A DNA stretch of 43,253 bases from the NCBI GenBank assembly GCA_964443275.1, contig CAYUCE010000013.1:1-43253 (forward strand), given 5' to 3'. Position numbers and translations under genes: made by a program. Source of the DNA: CAYUCE01 sp964443275 (GTDB lineage: Bacteria > Bipolaricaulota > Bipolaricaulia > CAYUCE01). The notes under the pieces are model-generated. The model ran no database searches and was not told where the DNA came from. It was given only the letters and a program-made list of their open reading frames with translations. Each line of letters starts with the position of its first letter. Within the stretch, counting starts at the first letter, position 1. Shown piece after piece: positions 22,873 through 30,787 of the stretch.

Positions 22873-23540
22873 TGTGGGAAATTTTATTGGGTGGTATAAG
22901 TTTAAGCTTACTCCATGCAATCATCCCTAATCATTGGTTACCCATAGTGGCGGTGGGAGAAGAGCAAGAATGGGAAAGAGGTAAGCTTTTAATAAACACC
23001 TTTCTTATCGGGACTGCACACGTAGCAAGTACTATACTAATTGGAATCCTGGTGGGGTACGCCGGTTTAAGATCAGAAGATTATAATCAGCTAATTTTTA
23101 AGGTAACTCGACCTATAGTCTTTCTTTTATTTGGAATCATTTATGTAGGTTCTCATTTTTATGAACACAAGATAAAGAGCGATAATGTAAATCCCGATCA
23201 CCAACACGGGCCTCATCAATCAGATTCTCATAGTCACTTTTCCTTTCTCACAGATAAGAAACAAAGGTTTACCGCAATTTCCTTAATGATAGCCATGTTC
23301 TTTTCTCCCTGTCTGGAACTGGAACTTTATTACTTTAGAGCTGCCGCTAGGGGATGGCTGGGTATCCTTATTCTCTCCTGTCTTTACATGATCATCACCG
23401 TCGGTGGGATGGTAGTGCTTGTATGGCTTGCCAGTCTGGGGGTAAAAAGAGTGGCCTGGAAATTTTTGGAAAGTAGAGAAAAACTGTTAATCGGGGGCCT
23501 ATTTATAGCTCTGGCTATTCTAATGCCTATCTGGGGATAA
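22872..23540 (+). CDS. NicO/RcnA-like membrane metal transporter
   Basis: 222 residues with about six hydrophobic segments. Early motifs are LLHAIIPNHWLPIVAVG (14-29) and GTAHVASTILIG (47-58), with a His at each of the first two helices. A central His-rich loop (HQHGPHQSDSHSH, 110-122) and SPCLELELYYF follow. Paired HxxxxNH and GTAHV helices and a His-rich loop are features of NicO/RcnA-type nickel/cobalt exporters and relatives. The substrate here is more likely zinc or cadmium given the coupling to the upstream ATPase (start overlaps its stop by one base). I am sure of the membrane nature, less of the exact family. Confidence 0.65.
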   Translation: MWEILLGGISLSLLHAIIPNHWLPIVAVGEEQEWERGKLLINTFLIGTAHVASTILIGILVGYAGLRSEDYNQLIFKVTRPIVFLLFGIIYVGSHFYEHKIKSDNVNPDHQHGPHQSDSHSHFSFLTDKKQRFTAISLMIAMFFSPCLELELYYFRAAARGWLGILILSCLYMIITVGGMVVLVWLASLGVKRVAWKFLESREKLLIGGLFIALAILMPIWG

Positions 23541-23567
23541 TTCCCTTACCTCTGAAGTTTTGATATA

Positions 23568-23581
23568 AGGGCTAAAGCCCT
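23568..23581. terminator. Small hairpin between convergent ends
   Basis: AGGGCT-AA-AGCCCT is a perfect palindrome 28 bases after the transporter stop and at the end of the minus-strand 46-codon ORF. It lacks a clear T run, so it could be a weak terminator or another palindromic repeat. Confidence 0.3.
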
Positions 23582-23720
23582 AGAAGGTTACCTCCTCAGA
23601 GTCTATTCTGTACAGTTCTTTAGGTGGCTTTCCCAACAGGATCATTAACTCCTCCACATCGATTATCGCATACCACTTCCCGGCAAATACCACTAACTTG
23701 TGAATACTGGCTCCTCCCAT
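23580..23720 (-). CDS. 46-codon ORF, possible gene fragment
   Basis: The peptide reads MGGASIHKLVVFAGKWYAII followed by DVEELMILLGKPPKELYRID and a short acidic end. Its composition is protein-like (alternating strand and helix), unlike chance ORFs in this spacer. No ribosome site precedes the ATG and an in-frame TAG lies 5 codons upstream, so it may be the end of a truncated gene. I do not recognise the family. Confidence 0.3.
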   Translation of the reverse strand: MGGASIHKLVVFAGKWYAIIDVEELMILLGKPPKELYRIDSEEVTF

Positions 23721-24021
23721 CTGCTGGTATCTAAGCTAGCCTATTCCCTTGTCTGTTAAACTGCATCCTCTATTCGTCCTAAACCCGTTACCTAGATTAA
23801 GTACAACCAAGGTAGATGAAAAGGGCCCACATATTCATCCTTTTTTCCTTTCCCTCTCTTGAGTGTACCTTCCTTTACTTGGCGGAAGGTTTTTCCAACC
23901 AGCTTCAAGATCTCTATCTCAACAAGAGAGAAGATCAGGTAATTTGTTCATACTTTCTATCCCTAAAAGAACCTTCATATAGTAGCTTAAAAGTAGTTTA
24001 ACTGTAGGTATCATCACCCGC

Positions 24022-24309
24022 TTATATCCTTCCCTCCCGTTTCTTTGCTAAATCTAGAAACCCTACCTCTCGACCACTCAACTTACTGCCAATTCTTCCT
24101 AACAAACGGGCGTTTATGGCTACAATAACTGTAGAAAGTGACATTAAAGCCGCACCCACCGCCGGTGAAAGCAGTATACCGGCACTATAGGCCGCCCCGG
24201 CGGCCAGAGGTATAGCAAATATATTATAACCGGCAGCCCACCACAGGTCCTGGACCATTTTTGAGTAGGTAGCCCGGGCTAACTGAACTATGGGGGTGGG
24301 AAATACCAA
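24022..24309 (-). pseudogene. C-terminal fragment of a second copB
   Basis: Residues from IVQLARATYSKM to AINARLLGR (66 residues) equal the C-terminus of the intact CopB at 17804-19939 except for two conservative changes (I/V, N/D). The DNA differs mostly at silent positions. Homology begins abruptly at about 24296 with no ribosome site and only the two last membrane helices, so this cannot be a working pump. It lies on the minus strand, inverted relative to the intact copy, and is the copB remnant of the right copper arm. Confidence 0.85.
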
Positions 24310-24376
24310 AGAGATAATTAACCTTCCTTTTGAAACTATAATTTGCTATCCCTTTGTTGAGTCTTTCTAATTGGAT

Positions 24377-25123
24377 TTAAAGGTGGGCGGTATGGAAACC
24401 AAATAGCCTACTCAATATGCCCTTCTTACCACCTCGACCTTTTTGTCCTTTTGACCCTTCTTGTAACTTTTTGACGTAAATATTACCGGCCACTTTATTT
24501 TCCATAGCGATCTGAGTTTCCTCTACCTGAACCAACAGAGAAGGGAATTTTTGCAACACCTTTACCCTGACTCCGGGCATAAGCCCCAGTGAGGCAAGTT
24601 TTTGAAGGCGAGACCTGTCCTTCATAGTAAGGTAGGTTACAGTGGCCCCTTCTCCTACCTTAAGCTGGGCCAGGGTGGTAATGGCGGATTCTACCTCCCG
24701 TTGTGATTTTAGACAACATTGGCCTTGAGGGATAGGTTTTCCATGGGGGCATTCTCTAGGGTGACCAAGTAGGGTACAGATTTTCTCCTCTACTTCTCCG
24801 GAAATAGCATGTTCAAACCGGCAAGCCGGCCCTTCTATTTCCTCTCCGCCCATCTCCAGCAAATCTACAAACAGTCTCTCTGCCAATCGATGCCTTCGAA
24901 TAATGCTTTTTGCCCTCTCCCTTCCTTCTGGAGTTAAGGATATTTTACCGTTTTCGATCTTAATTAAACTCTGCTTCTTTAGCTTTTCAATCGATCCATC
25001 GGGGTGGATAGATTCCTTTTTAAGCTTTTCGATGAGCTGGGTCAAGGAGGTTTTGCCTTCTTCTTTGTTGGTCCATATGGCCTCCAGGATCTCCTCTAGC
25101 TTTTCATCTGCTTGCTTTGTCAT
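24377..25123 (-). CDS. dtxR: DtxR/MntR-family iron-dependent regulator with FeoA-like SH3 domain
   Basis: Residues 1-75 form a winged helix (LEEILEAIWTNKEEGKTSLT, LTPEGRERAKSIIRRHRLAERL), residues 75-140 the metal-binding dimerisation part (LFVDLLEMGGEEIEGPACRF, EHAISGEVEEKIC, GHPRECPHGKPIP), and 150-220 a FeoA/SH3 domain (KVGEGATVTYLTMKD, ASLGLMPGVRVKVLQKFP). The Cys, Glu and His residues in the middle fit the two metal sites of this family. The C-terminal tail is Gly/Lys-rich. It overlaps the end of the zinc-ribbon gene by 20 bases and follows feoB, so it likely senses Fe(II) and controls this iron-uptake operon. AGGAGG lies about 10 nt before the ATG. Confidence 0.9.
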   Translation of the reverse strand: MTKQADEKLEEILEAIWTNKEEGKTSLTQLIEKLKKESIHPDGSIEKLKKQSLIKIENGKISLTPEGRERAKSIIRRHRLAERLFVDLLEMGGEEIEGPACRFEHAISGEVEEKICTLLGHPRECPHGKPIPQGQCCLKSQREVESAITTLAQLKVGEGATVTYLTMKDRSRLQKLASLGLMPGVRVKVLQKFPSLLVQVEETQIAMENKVAGNIYVKKLQEGSKGQKGRGGKKGILSRLFGFHTAHL

Positions 25124-25304
25124 CAGCTTCGGTCCTCCTCGGTTTCGAAAAAATCTGGGAAATATTGGATGGGGGATAAAATTCCTCCCCGCAGTAAGGA
25201 CACTTAACTCTGCCGCAGCCGGAGGCTAGGGGACAGCCAGAGCAAGCTTTAAGTCCCAGTTCTTTGTCAAATTGGCTTTCGCAAAAAGGGCAATTTAGTT
25301 TCAT
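25104..25304 (-). CDS. Small zinc-ribbon/Cys-rich protein of the feo operon
   Basis: 66 residues with CPFC (C5, C8), then CSGCPLASGC and CPYCGEEF: eight cysteines arranged as two ribbon-like knuckles flanking a CSGCPL motif. Proteins with the sequence CxxC...aCsGCPL...C...CPxCGYxF are familiar as small partners encoded between feoB and feoA/dtxR in anaerobes; they may bind zinc or an Fe-S cluster and assist FeoB, like FeoC. It starts 15 bases after feoB with GGAGGGAT before the ATG and overlaps dtxR. Confidence 0.75.
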   Translation of the reverse strand: MKLNCPFCESQFDKELGLKACSGCPLASGCGRVKCPYCGEEFYPPSNISQIFSKPRRTEADDKASR

Positions 25305-25319
25305 TGATCTATCCCTCCT

Positions 25320-27275
25320 CTATAAACTTAGGGGTAAATATCTTAATACTAGATTCAGTAAGGCCCCAACGGCTATGGCAAATGGGATTATAAAGCCTAC
25401 TATTCCTAAAGCAATTTTAAAGCCTCTCTCCTTTATAATCATCAAATAATTGGCTATGCACGGTACAAATAGGGTGATCACTACCGCGCTGATCGTAATC
25501 TGAATTGGGTTAAGAAGGCCCTCCCTTGCCAGATCAAATAGCCCCGCTGTCCCGTAATCCCGGCGTATGAAACCCAAAATGAAAGCCACTGCCGCTTCCC
25601 CAGGTAGCTCCAAAACCCCTGAAACCACGGGCTTTAACCCGTTAATTAAGATATTTAGAAAACCGGTTTTATCCGCCAAAAAGACCAACAAAGTCCCCAC
25701 CAGAAAGAAAGGAAGCACCTCTTTAAAAAACCACTGTACCCTAGTTAGAGTTTTTGCTAACACGTTAGATGGCCTAGGCAGCCTGATAGGAGGAATTTCT
25801 AAGATAAATTCGGAGGATCGTCCTTTAATTAACCTAGAAGCCAACCACCCCACTAAAAGCAGCTGCAGTCCTATGGTCAACCCCCAGATAGCGAAAGCCT
25901 TGCCCGATGCATATCCAAACAGCCCCATGATAACCCCCAGTTGAGCGGAACAAGGTATACCTAAGGCCAAAAGAAGGGTGGCTATTATCCTCTCCTTTTT
26001 GGTTTCTAGAGTCCGGGTAGTAAGGGTGGCCATAGTATCACATCCCAGCCCCAGGACCAGGGGCAAGATGGCCTTTCCATTTAGGCCGATCCGGCGAAAA
26101 ATCCGATCCACCATCACAGAAAGTCGGGGTATATAACCGGAATCTTCCAAAATAGAGAAGGCCAAAAAGAAGGTAATCACAATGGGTAGCACGATGGCCA
26201 CCGCCCAAGCCAGCCCCATGGTAATAAGACCGTAGGGTCCTACTAAGAGCTCAGTCAAGATGGGGATATTAAGATAGGTTTGAGTAAGACTCCTCACTGC
26301 CGGATTTATGTACTGTCCAAAGACGGTAGTTTCCAAAAAATCGACCAGAACTTGAGCTCCGATCACCCCCACGAAAAGATAAACCACATATAAAATCAGC
26401 AAAAATATGGGAATTCCGGACCAAGGACGCATAGTTAGCTGAGAAAGCCTCTCTGCCATGAGTCCTTTGGGGGTCCTTTCTTTAATCTCTACTCTACTGG
26501 CTATCGCTTCTACGTATTCCCGCCTATTTCTGGTGATTTCAAAAGCAAGCGGCCGGGAATATAGGCGCCTAGCGGTGGCGATTTGGCGTTTGATTCGTTG
26601 TACTTGATCAACAGTTAAGTCTTCTTTTAATTTGTTAAACAGTTCTTGATCACCGGCTAGAAGCATCAACCCGGTTGCCTTATTATCCACATCGGTATTT
26701 CTTAGTAACTTTCTTATTTCTTTACACCCTTCTTCCACTGGGTCTGGATATTTAATATAAGTTTGGGGAGTTTTTCCCTGAAAAATCCTGGCTTTTAGGG
26801 AGTTAAATCCACCACCGGTGATAGCTACCGTTTTCACCACCGGGATGTTCAGAATCTGTTCCAGCTTATTCTGATCGATATGGATCCCCTTTTGTATGGC
26901 CTCATCGGACATATTAAGGGCCAAAACCACGGTAAAGTTGGCTTCTGCAAGTTGAGTGGTGAGCATCAAAGCTCTTCGGATGTTTTTGGCATCCGCTACC
27001 TGGATAACTGTAGAAGGCTTTTCGGTAAATAAGAGATCCCGGGTGACCCTTTCATCTTCAGAAACTGGAATTAGACTATTTATCCCCGGAGTATCGATTA
27101 TCTCTACTTTCTCACCGTCTATCACGGCTTTTCCCCTAACCACTTCCACCGTGGTGCCCGGAAAATTGGAAACATCTACGTATTTATCAGTTAAGCGGGC
27201 GAAGAAAACGCTTTTGCCTACGTTGGTGTTTCCTACTAAAGCTATGGTGGTTTTTTCTTTCTTCTGTCTAGTCAT
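25320..27275 (-). CDS. feoB: Ferrous iron transport protein FeoB
   Basis: 651 residues. The N-terminal G domain has GNTNVGKS (15-22), FPGTTVEV (switch I, G2 Thr), DTPG (61-64) and NMSD (121-124, in place of the usual NKxD, as in many FeoB). After a helical linker come the membrane domains with two Gate motifs: the first around LPLVLGLGCDTMATLTTRTL, with a conserved Cys, and the second around GFIRRDYGTAGLF and LFVPCIANYLMI. FeoB brings Fe(II) into the cell under anoxic conditions. It is the first gene of a feoB-zinc ribbon-dtxR operon. A terminator lies between it and the upstream YHS gene. Confidence 0.95.
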   Translation of the reverse strand: MTRQKKEKTTIALVGNTNVGKSVFFARLTDKYVDVSNFPGTTVEVVRGKAVIDGEKVEIIDTPGINSLIPVSEDERVTRDLLFTEKPSTVIQVADAKNIRRALMLTTQLAEANFTVVLALNMSDEAIQKGIHIDQNKLEQILNIPVVKTVAITGGGFNSLKARIFQGKTPQTYIKYPDPVEEGCKEIRKLLRNTDVDNKATGLMLLAGDQELFNKLKEDLTVDQVQRIKRQIATARRLYSRPLAFEITRNRREYVEAIASRVEIKERTPKGLMAERLSQLTMRPWSGIPIFLLILYVVYLFVGVIGAQVLVDFLETTVFGQYINPAVRSLTQTYLNIPILTELLVGPYGLITMGLAWAVAIVLPIVITFFLAFSILEDSGYIPRLSVMVDRIFRRIGLNGKAILPLVLGLGCDTMATLTTRTLETKKERIIATLLLALGIPCSAQLGVIMGLFGYASGKAFAIWGLTIGLQLLLVGWLASRLIKGRSSEFILEIPPIRLPRPSNVLAKTLTRVQWFFKEVLPFFLVGTLLVFLADKTGFLNILINGLKPVVSGVLELPGEAAVAFILGFIRRDYGTAGLFDLAREGLLNPIQITISAVVITLFVPCIANYLMIIKERGFKIALGIVGFIIPFAIAVGALLNLVLRYLPLSL

Positions 27276-27333
27276 TTGTAATCATCCAACTAAATTTCTC
27301 CTTAAATTCCTTTATCAAAGCCTGAGGAGAGAA

Positions 27334-27360
27334 AGGGGGCTCCTGGTCCAGAAGCCCCCT
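27334..27360 (-). terminator. Rho-independent terminator after the YHS gene
   Basis: On the minus strand AGGGGGCT (27353-27360 complement) and AGCCCCCT (27334-27341 complement) form an 8-bp GC-rich stem with an 11-base loop, followed by TTTCTCTCC. It separates the copper genes from feoB. Confidence 0.6.
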
Positions 27361-27384
27361 GACACCCCGCAAGTGGGTGGTAAA

Positions 27385-27540
27385 TCATCCCTCTACATAT
27401 TTTTCCGGGGCCTGGTCAAATTTCTTCTTACACCCCGGAGCACAGAAATAGTAAGTTTTCCCTTTATAATTAGAGGTTGCTGCTGGCTTTTCTTTGTCTA
27501 CTTTCATTTCGCAAACTGGATCTTTAACTTTCTCACCCAT
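27385..27540 (-). CDS. YHS-domain metal-binding protein
   Basis: A 51-residue protein, MGEKVKDPVCEMKVDKEKPA, then YKGKTYYFCAPGCKKKFDQA: the YHS/TRASH-like pattern DPVCxMxV...Yx-G-xxYYFCxxxCxxxF with C10, C33 and C37 as likely metal ligands. Such proteins accompany copper ATPases or sit at their termini. GGGAGGTGA lies 6 nt before the ATG. It follows csoR in the same direction, so it appears to be the last gene of the right copper arm. The left arm has no counterpart: only 74 bases separate csoR from copB there. Confidence 0.88.
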   Translation of the reverse strand: MGEKVKDPVCEMKVDKEKPAATSNYKGKTYYFCAPGCKKKFDQAPEKYVEG

Positions 27541-27601
27541 TTCACTCACCTCCCGATATTAGTCAGTTAGTCCAAAGTCCACGGTCCATTCTCATCTTTC
27601 A

Positions 27602-27928
27602 CTAACCCCTTCGCAAGTATTTAAGCACTTCCACTAACTCATCTATCTTCGCTTCCCCTTTTCCTTCTTTTATTGCCTCAGATACGCAAACCCGCATATG
27701 ATCTTTAGTTAGCAGATTGGCCAGTTTGGACAGGGAAGATTGGACAGCAGCAATCTGTTTTAGTATATCGATGCAGTACCGCTCATCTTCTATCATCTTC
27801 TCTATTCCTTTCACGTGACCGATGACTGTTCTTATCCGATTTAATGCTTCCTTCTTCTCATGGGGAAGGCTTTTTAAACTTCCCTTCTTTCCGTTTACGC
27901 TAATTTTACTTCTTTCAGCACAGGCCAT
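27602..27928 (-). CDS. csoR: Copper-sensing repressor CsoR (right copy)
   Basis: 108 residues, with the same Cys-His-Cys copper set as the left copy (C52, H77, C81), and 95 identical residues. ATG start preceded by a weak GGTG. It follows the small membrane protein by 16 bases (27929-27944) and lies downstream of copA, so the order promoter-copA-smp-csoR is the same as in the left arm. With two near-identical repressors both operons are probably under common control. Confidence 0.92.
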   Translation of the reverse strand: MACAERSKISVNGKKGSLKSLPHEKKEALNRIRTVIGHVKGIEKMIEDERYCIDILKQIAAVQSSLSKLANLLTKDHMRVCVSEAIKEGKGEAKIDELVEVLKYLRRG

Positions 27929-27944
27929 CTTTTATTCACCATCC

Positions 27945-28160
27945 TTATTTCTTAAGGATATTTACTATAGAGACTGCTAATAACACGATTAGAAGTATTA
28001 TCACCACCCAAAATATTATCATCATAGGCCAGCCCCAACCCCACATACCGGGCATATGATTATGCCAATCATTTCCATCTGGATGAGCAATGCCCGAAAC
28101 TGAGTAAACTAGAGTGCTTATTGCGGAAAACAGTAGGAAGTAGATTTTTTCCTTGTTCAT
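27945..28160 (-). CDS. Small His/Met/Trp-rich membrane protein of the copper operon
   Basis: 71 residues from the ATG at 28160 (GGGAGGCG upstream; the earlier TTG of the frame lies inside that site). It has an N-terminal helix (IYFLLFSAISTLVYSVSGIA) that may be cleaved, then a loop HPDGNDWHNHMPGMWGWGWP rich in His, Met and Trp, then a second helix (MMIIFWVVIILLIVLLAVSI). The loop could bind Cu(I). Similar short proteins are common beside copper ATPases but have no agreed function. In the left arm the same loop and second helix are fused to a piece of CopA. Confidence 0.75.
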   Translation of the reverse strand: MNKEKIYFLLFSAISTLVYSVSGIAHPDGNDWHNHMPGMWGWGWPMMIIFWVVIILLIVLLAVSIVNILKK

Positions 28161-28190
28161 TTTATCTTCGCCTCCCAAAAATTGTCCACT

Positions 28191-29774
28191 TTAAACTGAT
28201 TCATAATCCGGGCTGATATTTGCTTTCTTCAACCTATTGGAGTTGGTAACCACGTTTACCGAAGAGAAGGCCATGGCCATCTCCGCAATGACCGGATGCA
28301 AAAGGCCCATTACCGCGATGGGTATAGCTACCGTGTTATAGAAGAAGGCCCAAAATAAGTTACCCTTGATCTTTCTAAATGTAGCCTGGGATAATTTCAC
28401 TGCCTTTACTACCGCCGTTAAGTCCCCTTTAACCAATGTTATGTCCGCCGCTTCGATGGCGATATCTGTGCCGGTACCGATGGCTATTCCTATATTGGCT
28501 TGCTTTAAGGCCGGGGCATCGTTTATTCCGTCCCCTACCATGGCCACTAACTCTCCTCGCTTTTGCAATTTCTTAATTTCATCCACTTTTTGATCCGGCA
28601 GTACCTCAGCCAGGACCCGATCTATTCCTACTTCTTCGGCTATGGCCTTACCTGTCCTCTGGTTGTCTCCGGTGAGCATTACCGGTTCCAGGCCTAGTTT
28701 CTTAAGCTTTAGAATTGCCTGCACCGAATCTTCTTTTAGTTGATCGGCCACCCCTATTACCCCCACTACCTGCTTTTCAGTGGCCACCAGCATGGCTGTC
28801 TTGGCTTGAGTTTCAAGTTCGGTTAGGTTCCAATGGTAATCCTGATAGTTTATACCATTTCCTTCCATTAACTTCTTGTTTCCTACCAGTATTTTTTTGC
28901 CATCAAGGGATGCTTTTATTCCCTTGCCGGTTACCGCTTCAAAATCTCCTACCTCTTGTAACTCTAACCCTCTTTTTTCTGCCTCTCTTACTATGGCTTC
29001 CCCCAAGGGATGTTCGGAAGCCTTTTCGGCGGAAGCGGCCAGTTTTAGGACTTCTTTTTCTGTGACCCCGTTTCTGGTAACTACATCGGTCACCCCCGGC
29101 TGGCCCTTGGTAATAGTCCCCGTCTTATCTAATACGATGGTATCTACATTTCGCATGGTCTGGATGGCCTCACCTTTTCTTATTAACACCCCGTTTTCTG
29201 CCCCCATGCCGGAGCCTACCATCAATGCAGTAGGAGTAGCTAGACCCAGGGCGCAAGGGCAGGCAATTACCAATACGGCTATTCCTGCAAATAGAGCCAG
29301 AGAAATGGTTCCCAGGCCGGGATCGACCCAGGGTATAAACTGGGAAGCCCAGATCGCTACGGCCTGAAAAGTTCCGGGAAAAGCAAGCCATAGGATTAAA
29401 GTTACCAAGGCTATTGCCAAAACGGACGGGACGAAGAAAGAAGTCACCCGATCCGCAAAGGCCTGGATAGGTACCTTGGTGCCTTGGGCTTCTTCTACCA
29501 ATCTGACCACTTGAGAGAGGAAAGTATCTTCACCCACTCCGGTGGCTTTTATTTTAAGTACCCCCTGCTTATTGATAGTGGCTCCAATTACTTCATCGTC
29601 TGTGGTTTTCTTAACCGGCATGGATTCACCGGTGGCAATGGATTCATCTACTGATGAATGGCCTTTTACTACTATTCCGTCGGTGGGGATTTTCTCACCC
29701 GGTCTTACTCTCATTAAATCCCCAACTTCTACTTCATCCATGGGTACCTCTACTTCCTGATCATCTTTTATCAC
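28191..29774 (-). CDS. copA: CopA copper-exporting P-type ATPase, C-terminal part (after a frameshift)
   Basis: 527 codons containing everything after the fourth membrane helix: TGESMPV, the transport motif ACPCALGLATPTAL (CPC, the Cu(I) P1B-1 type), DKTGTITKG, SEHPLGEAI and GDGINDAPAL, ending in the last helix pair with NVVTNSNRL. The C-terminal signature Asn-Ser-Asn-Arg of Cu(I) ATPases is present. Removal of one base at 29861-29863 restores the frame TGRYIETKAKGRASQAIQK and joins it to the N-terminal part at 29797-30720. The frame is open back to the shift with no separate ribosome site, so this is not an independent gene. See the N-terminal part for the options. Confidence 0.88.
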   Translation of the reverse strand: MIKDDQEVEVPMDEVEVGDLMRVRPGEKIPTDGIVVKGHSSVDESIATGESMPVKKTTDDEVIGATINKQGVLKIKATGVGEDTFLSQVVRLVEEAQGTKVPIQAFADRVTSFFVPSVLAIALVTLILWLAFPGTFQAVAIWASQFIPWVDPGLGTISLALFAGIAVLVIACPCALGLATPTALMVGSGMGAENGVLIRKGEAIQTMRNVDTIVLDKTGTITKGQPGVTDVVTRNGVTEKEVLKLAASAEKASEHPLGEAIVREAEKRGLELQEVGDFEAVTGKGIKASLDGKKILVGNKKLMEGNGINYQDYHWNLTELETQAKTAMLVATEKQVVGVIGVADQLKEDSVQAILKLKKLGLEPVMLTGDNQRTGKAIAEEVGIDRVLAEVLPDQKVDEIKKLQKRGELVAMVGDGINDAPALKQANIGIAIGTGTDIAIEAADITLVKGDLTAVVKAVKLSQATFRKIKGNLFWAFFYNTVAIPIAVMGLLHPVIAEMAMAFSSVNVVTNSNRLKKANISPDYESV

Positions 29775-29796
29775 CCGAGCAGTTTTAGCTTCCAGG

Positions 29797-30720
29797 CTAA
29801 GAAGCTTCTGGATGGCCTGGGAGGCCCGCCCCTTTGCCTTGGTCTCGATATACCGGCCGGTTTAGATGAAAGGCCATAATCATGGCTGCCACTCCAGAAT
29901 AATTTAAAAGCATAGGGGCAATTTTAAATTCAGCTAGGACGGTAACATAACCGGTTAGGTAAGCGGCCACAGTCCCCATCATGATCAAAGTATCCATGTT
30001 GGGAGCCAGGTGACCAGCAGATTTAAAGCCGCTTTTTAGAGTTGCTAGGCCGGTCCAGAACAGGGCCGGGGTGGCCAGTCCAATCATCCCCAGATCATAA
30101 ATAAGTGGAGATGGCCACTTAATTCCGGTGACCATTTCCGGTATCATCCACCCGATGATGGGACCCACAAACAGCCAGGTCCACCACATTTTCCGCTTGG
30201 CCTTGGCCACTTTACGCATATCTTCTGTTAACCTATCCCTTTTGGCTTCGGCTTCACCCTCTTTAAGTCTACCGGAAACTTTATAACCCGCATTGACCAC
30301 CGCCTTCTTAAAATCTTTAAAGCCCGCAAAAGATGGATCATACACCACGGTGGCTTTTTCGGTGGCCAGGTTTACGTTAGCCTCACCAACCCCGGCTACA
30401 TTTTTTAGCGCTTCTTCTACGGCCTGTGCACAAGAGGCACAGGTCATCCCTTCTATGTTCAGCGATTCTTTTTGTACAGGCTTTTCCTTCACTTTATAAC
30501 CTGCACTGGCCACTGCCTTCTTAAAATCTTGGTCGGTCAACTTGTCCGATTCATATTCTACGGTGGCTTTTTCGGTGGCCAGATTAACATTAGCCTGGAT
30601 AACGGAATCTAGATCTTTTAGACTTTTCTCCACCGCTTGAGCGCAGGAAGCACAAGTCATCCCCTCAATTGGTAGCTCTTTTATGGTTCTTCTTTCTTCC
30701 TTTTCTTTTTTCTTAGACAT
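29797..30720 (-). CDS. copA: CopA N-terminal part with two HMA domains (cut short by a frameshift)
   Basis: The ATG at 30720 (GGGAGGG upstream) begins MSKKKEKEERR. Two heavy-metal domains follow: MTCASC at 21-26 (C23, C26) and again at 92-97 (C94, C97), then an amphipathic linker and four membrane helices. The frame should continue FHLTGRYIETKAKG but instead reads FHLNRPVYRDQGKG and soon ends, because the three-A run (T's at 29861-29863 on the plus strand) holds one base too many. If real, the pump is inactivated here. If it is an assembly or sequencing slip, CopA is a normal protein of about 840 residues. A +1 ribosomal slip at CTAAAC is possible but the site is not one of the known slippery sequences. 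Confidence 0.88.
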   Translation of the reverse strand: MSKKKEKEERRTIKELPIEGMTCASCAQAVEKSLKDLDSVIQANVNLATEKATVEYESDKLTDQDFKKAVASAGYKVKEKPVQKESLNIEGMTCASCAQAVEEALKNVAGVGEANVNLATEKATVVYDPSFAGFKDFKKAVVNAGYKVSGRLKEGEAEAKRDRLTEDMRKVAKAKRKMWWTWLFVGPIIGWMIPEMVTGIKWPSPLIYDLGMIGLATPALFWTGLATLKSGFKSAGHLAPNMDTLIMMGTVAAYLTGYVTVLAEFKIAPMLLNYSGVAAMIMAFHLNRPVYRDQGKGAGLPGHPEAS

Positions 30721-30727
30721 TATATCT

Positions 30728-30743
30728 CCCTCCCCAGGTGGGG
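30728..30743 (-). promoter_or_regulatory. Candidate CsoR operator, right arm
   Basis: Minus-strand CCCCACCTGGGGAGGG, with the CCCC-ACCT-GGGG inverted repeat. Fifteen bases are identical to the left-arm site. It overlaps the region between transcription start and the ribosome site of copA. Confidence 0.5.
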
Positions 30744-30758
30744 TGTCATGACTTAATA

Positions 30759-30787
30759 AATATAACAAAAAATATATTGCCTGTCAA
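30759..30787 (-). promoter_or_regulatory. Sigma70 promoter of the right copper arm
   Basis: Minus strand TTGACA (complement 30782-30787), 17 bases, TATATT (complement 30759-30764). Same architecture as the left-arm promoter at 17044-17072. Confidence 0.7.

Larger units (their letters stand above)
23541..24376. other. Spacer between the transporter and dtxR
   Basis: These 830 bases hold a hairpin (23568-23581), a 46-codon minus-strand ORF (23580-23720), a plus-strand ORF at 23816-24001 that shows no family feature, and the copB fragment at 24022-24309. Nothing else is recognisable; it looks like the scar zone of a rearrangement. Confidence 0.4.

Noticed and set aside
23816..24001. 61-codon plus-strand ORF
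   Set aside because: No ribosome site, no similarity, odd composition; lies in a rearranged spacer.
26956..27570. 204-codon plus-strand ORF opposite feoB and the YHS gene
   Set aside because: Length comes from codon bias of feoB on the other strand; feoB G-domain motifs and the YHS gene are beyond doubt.
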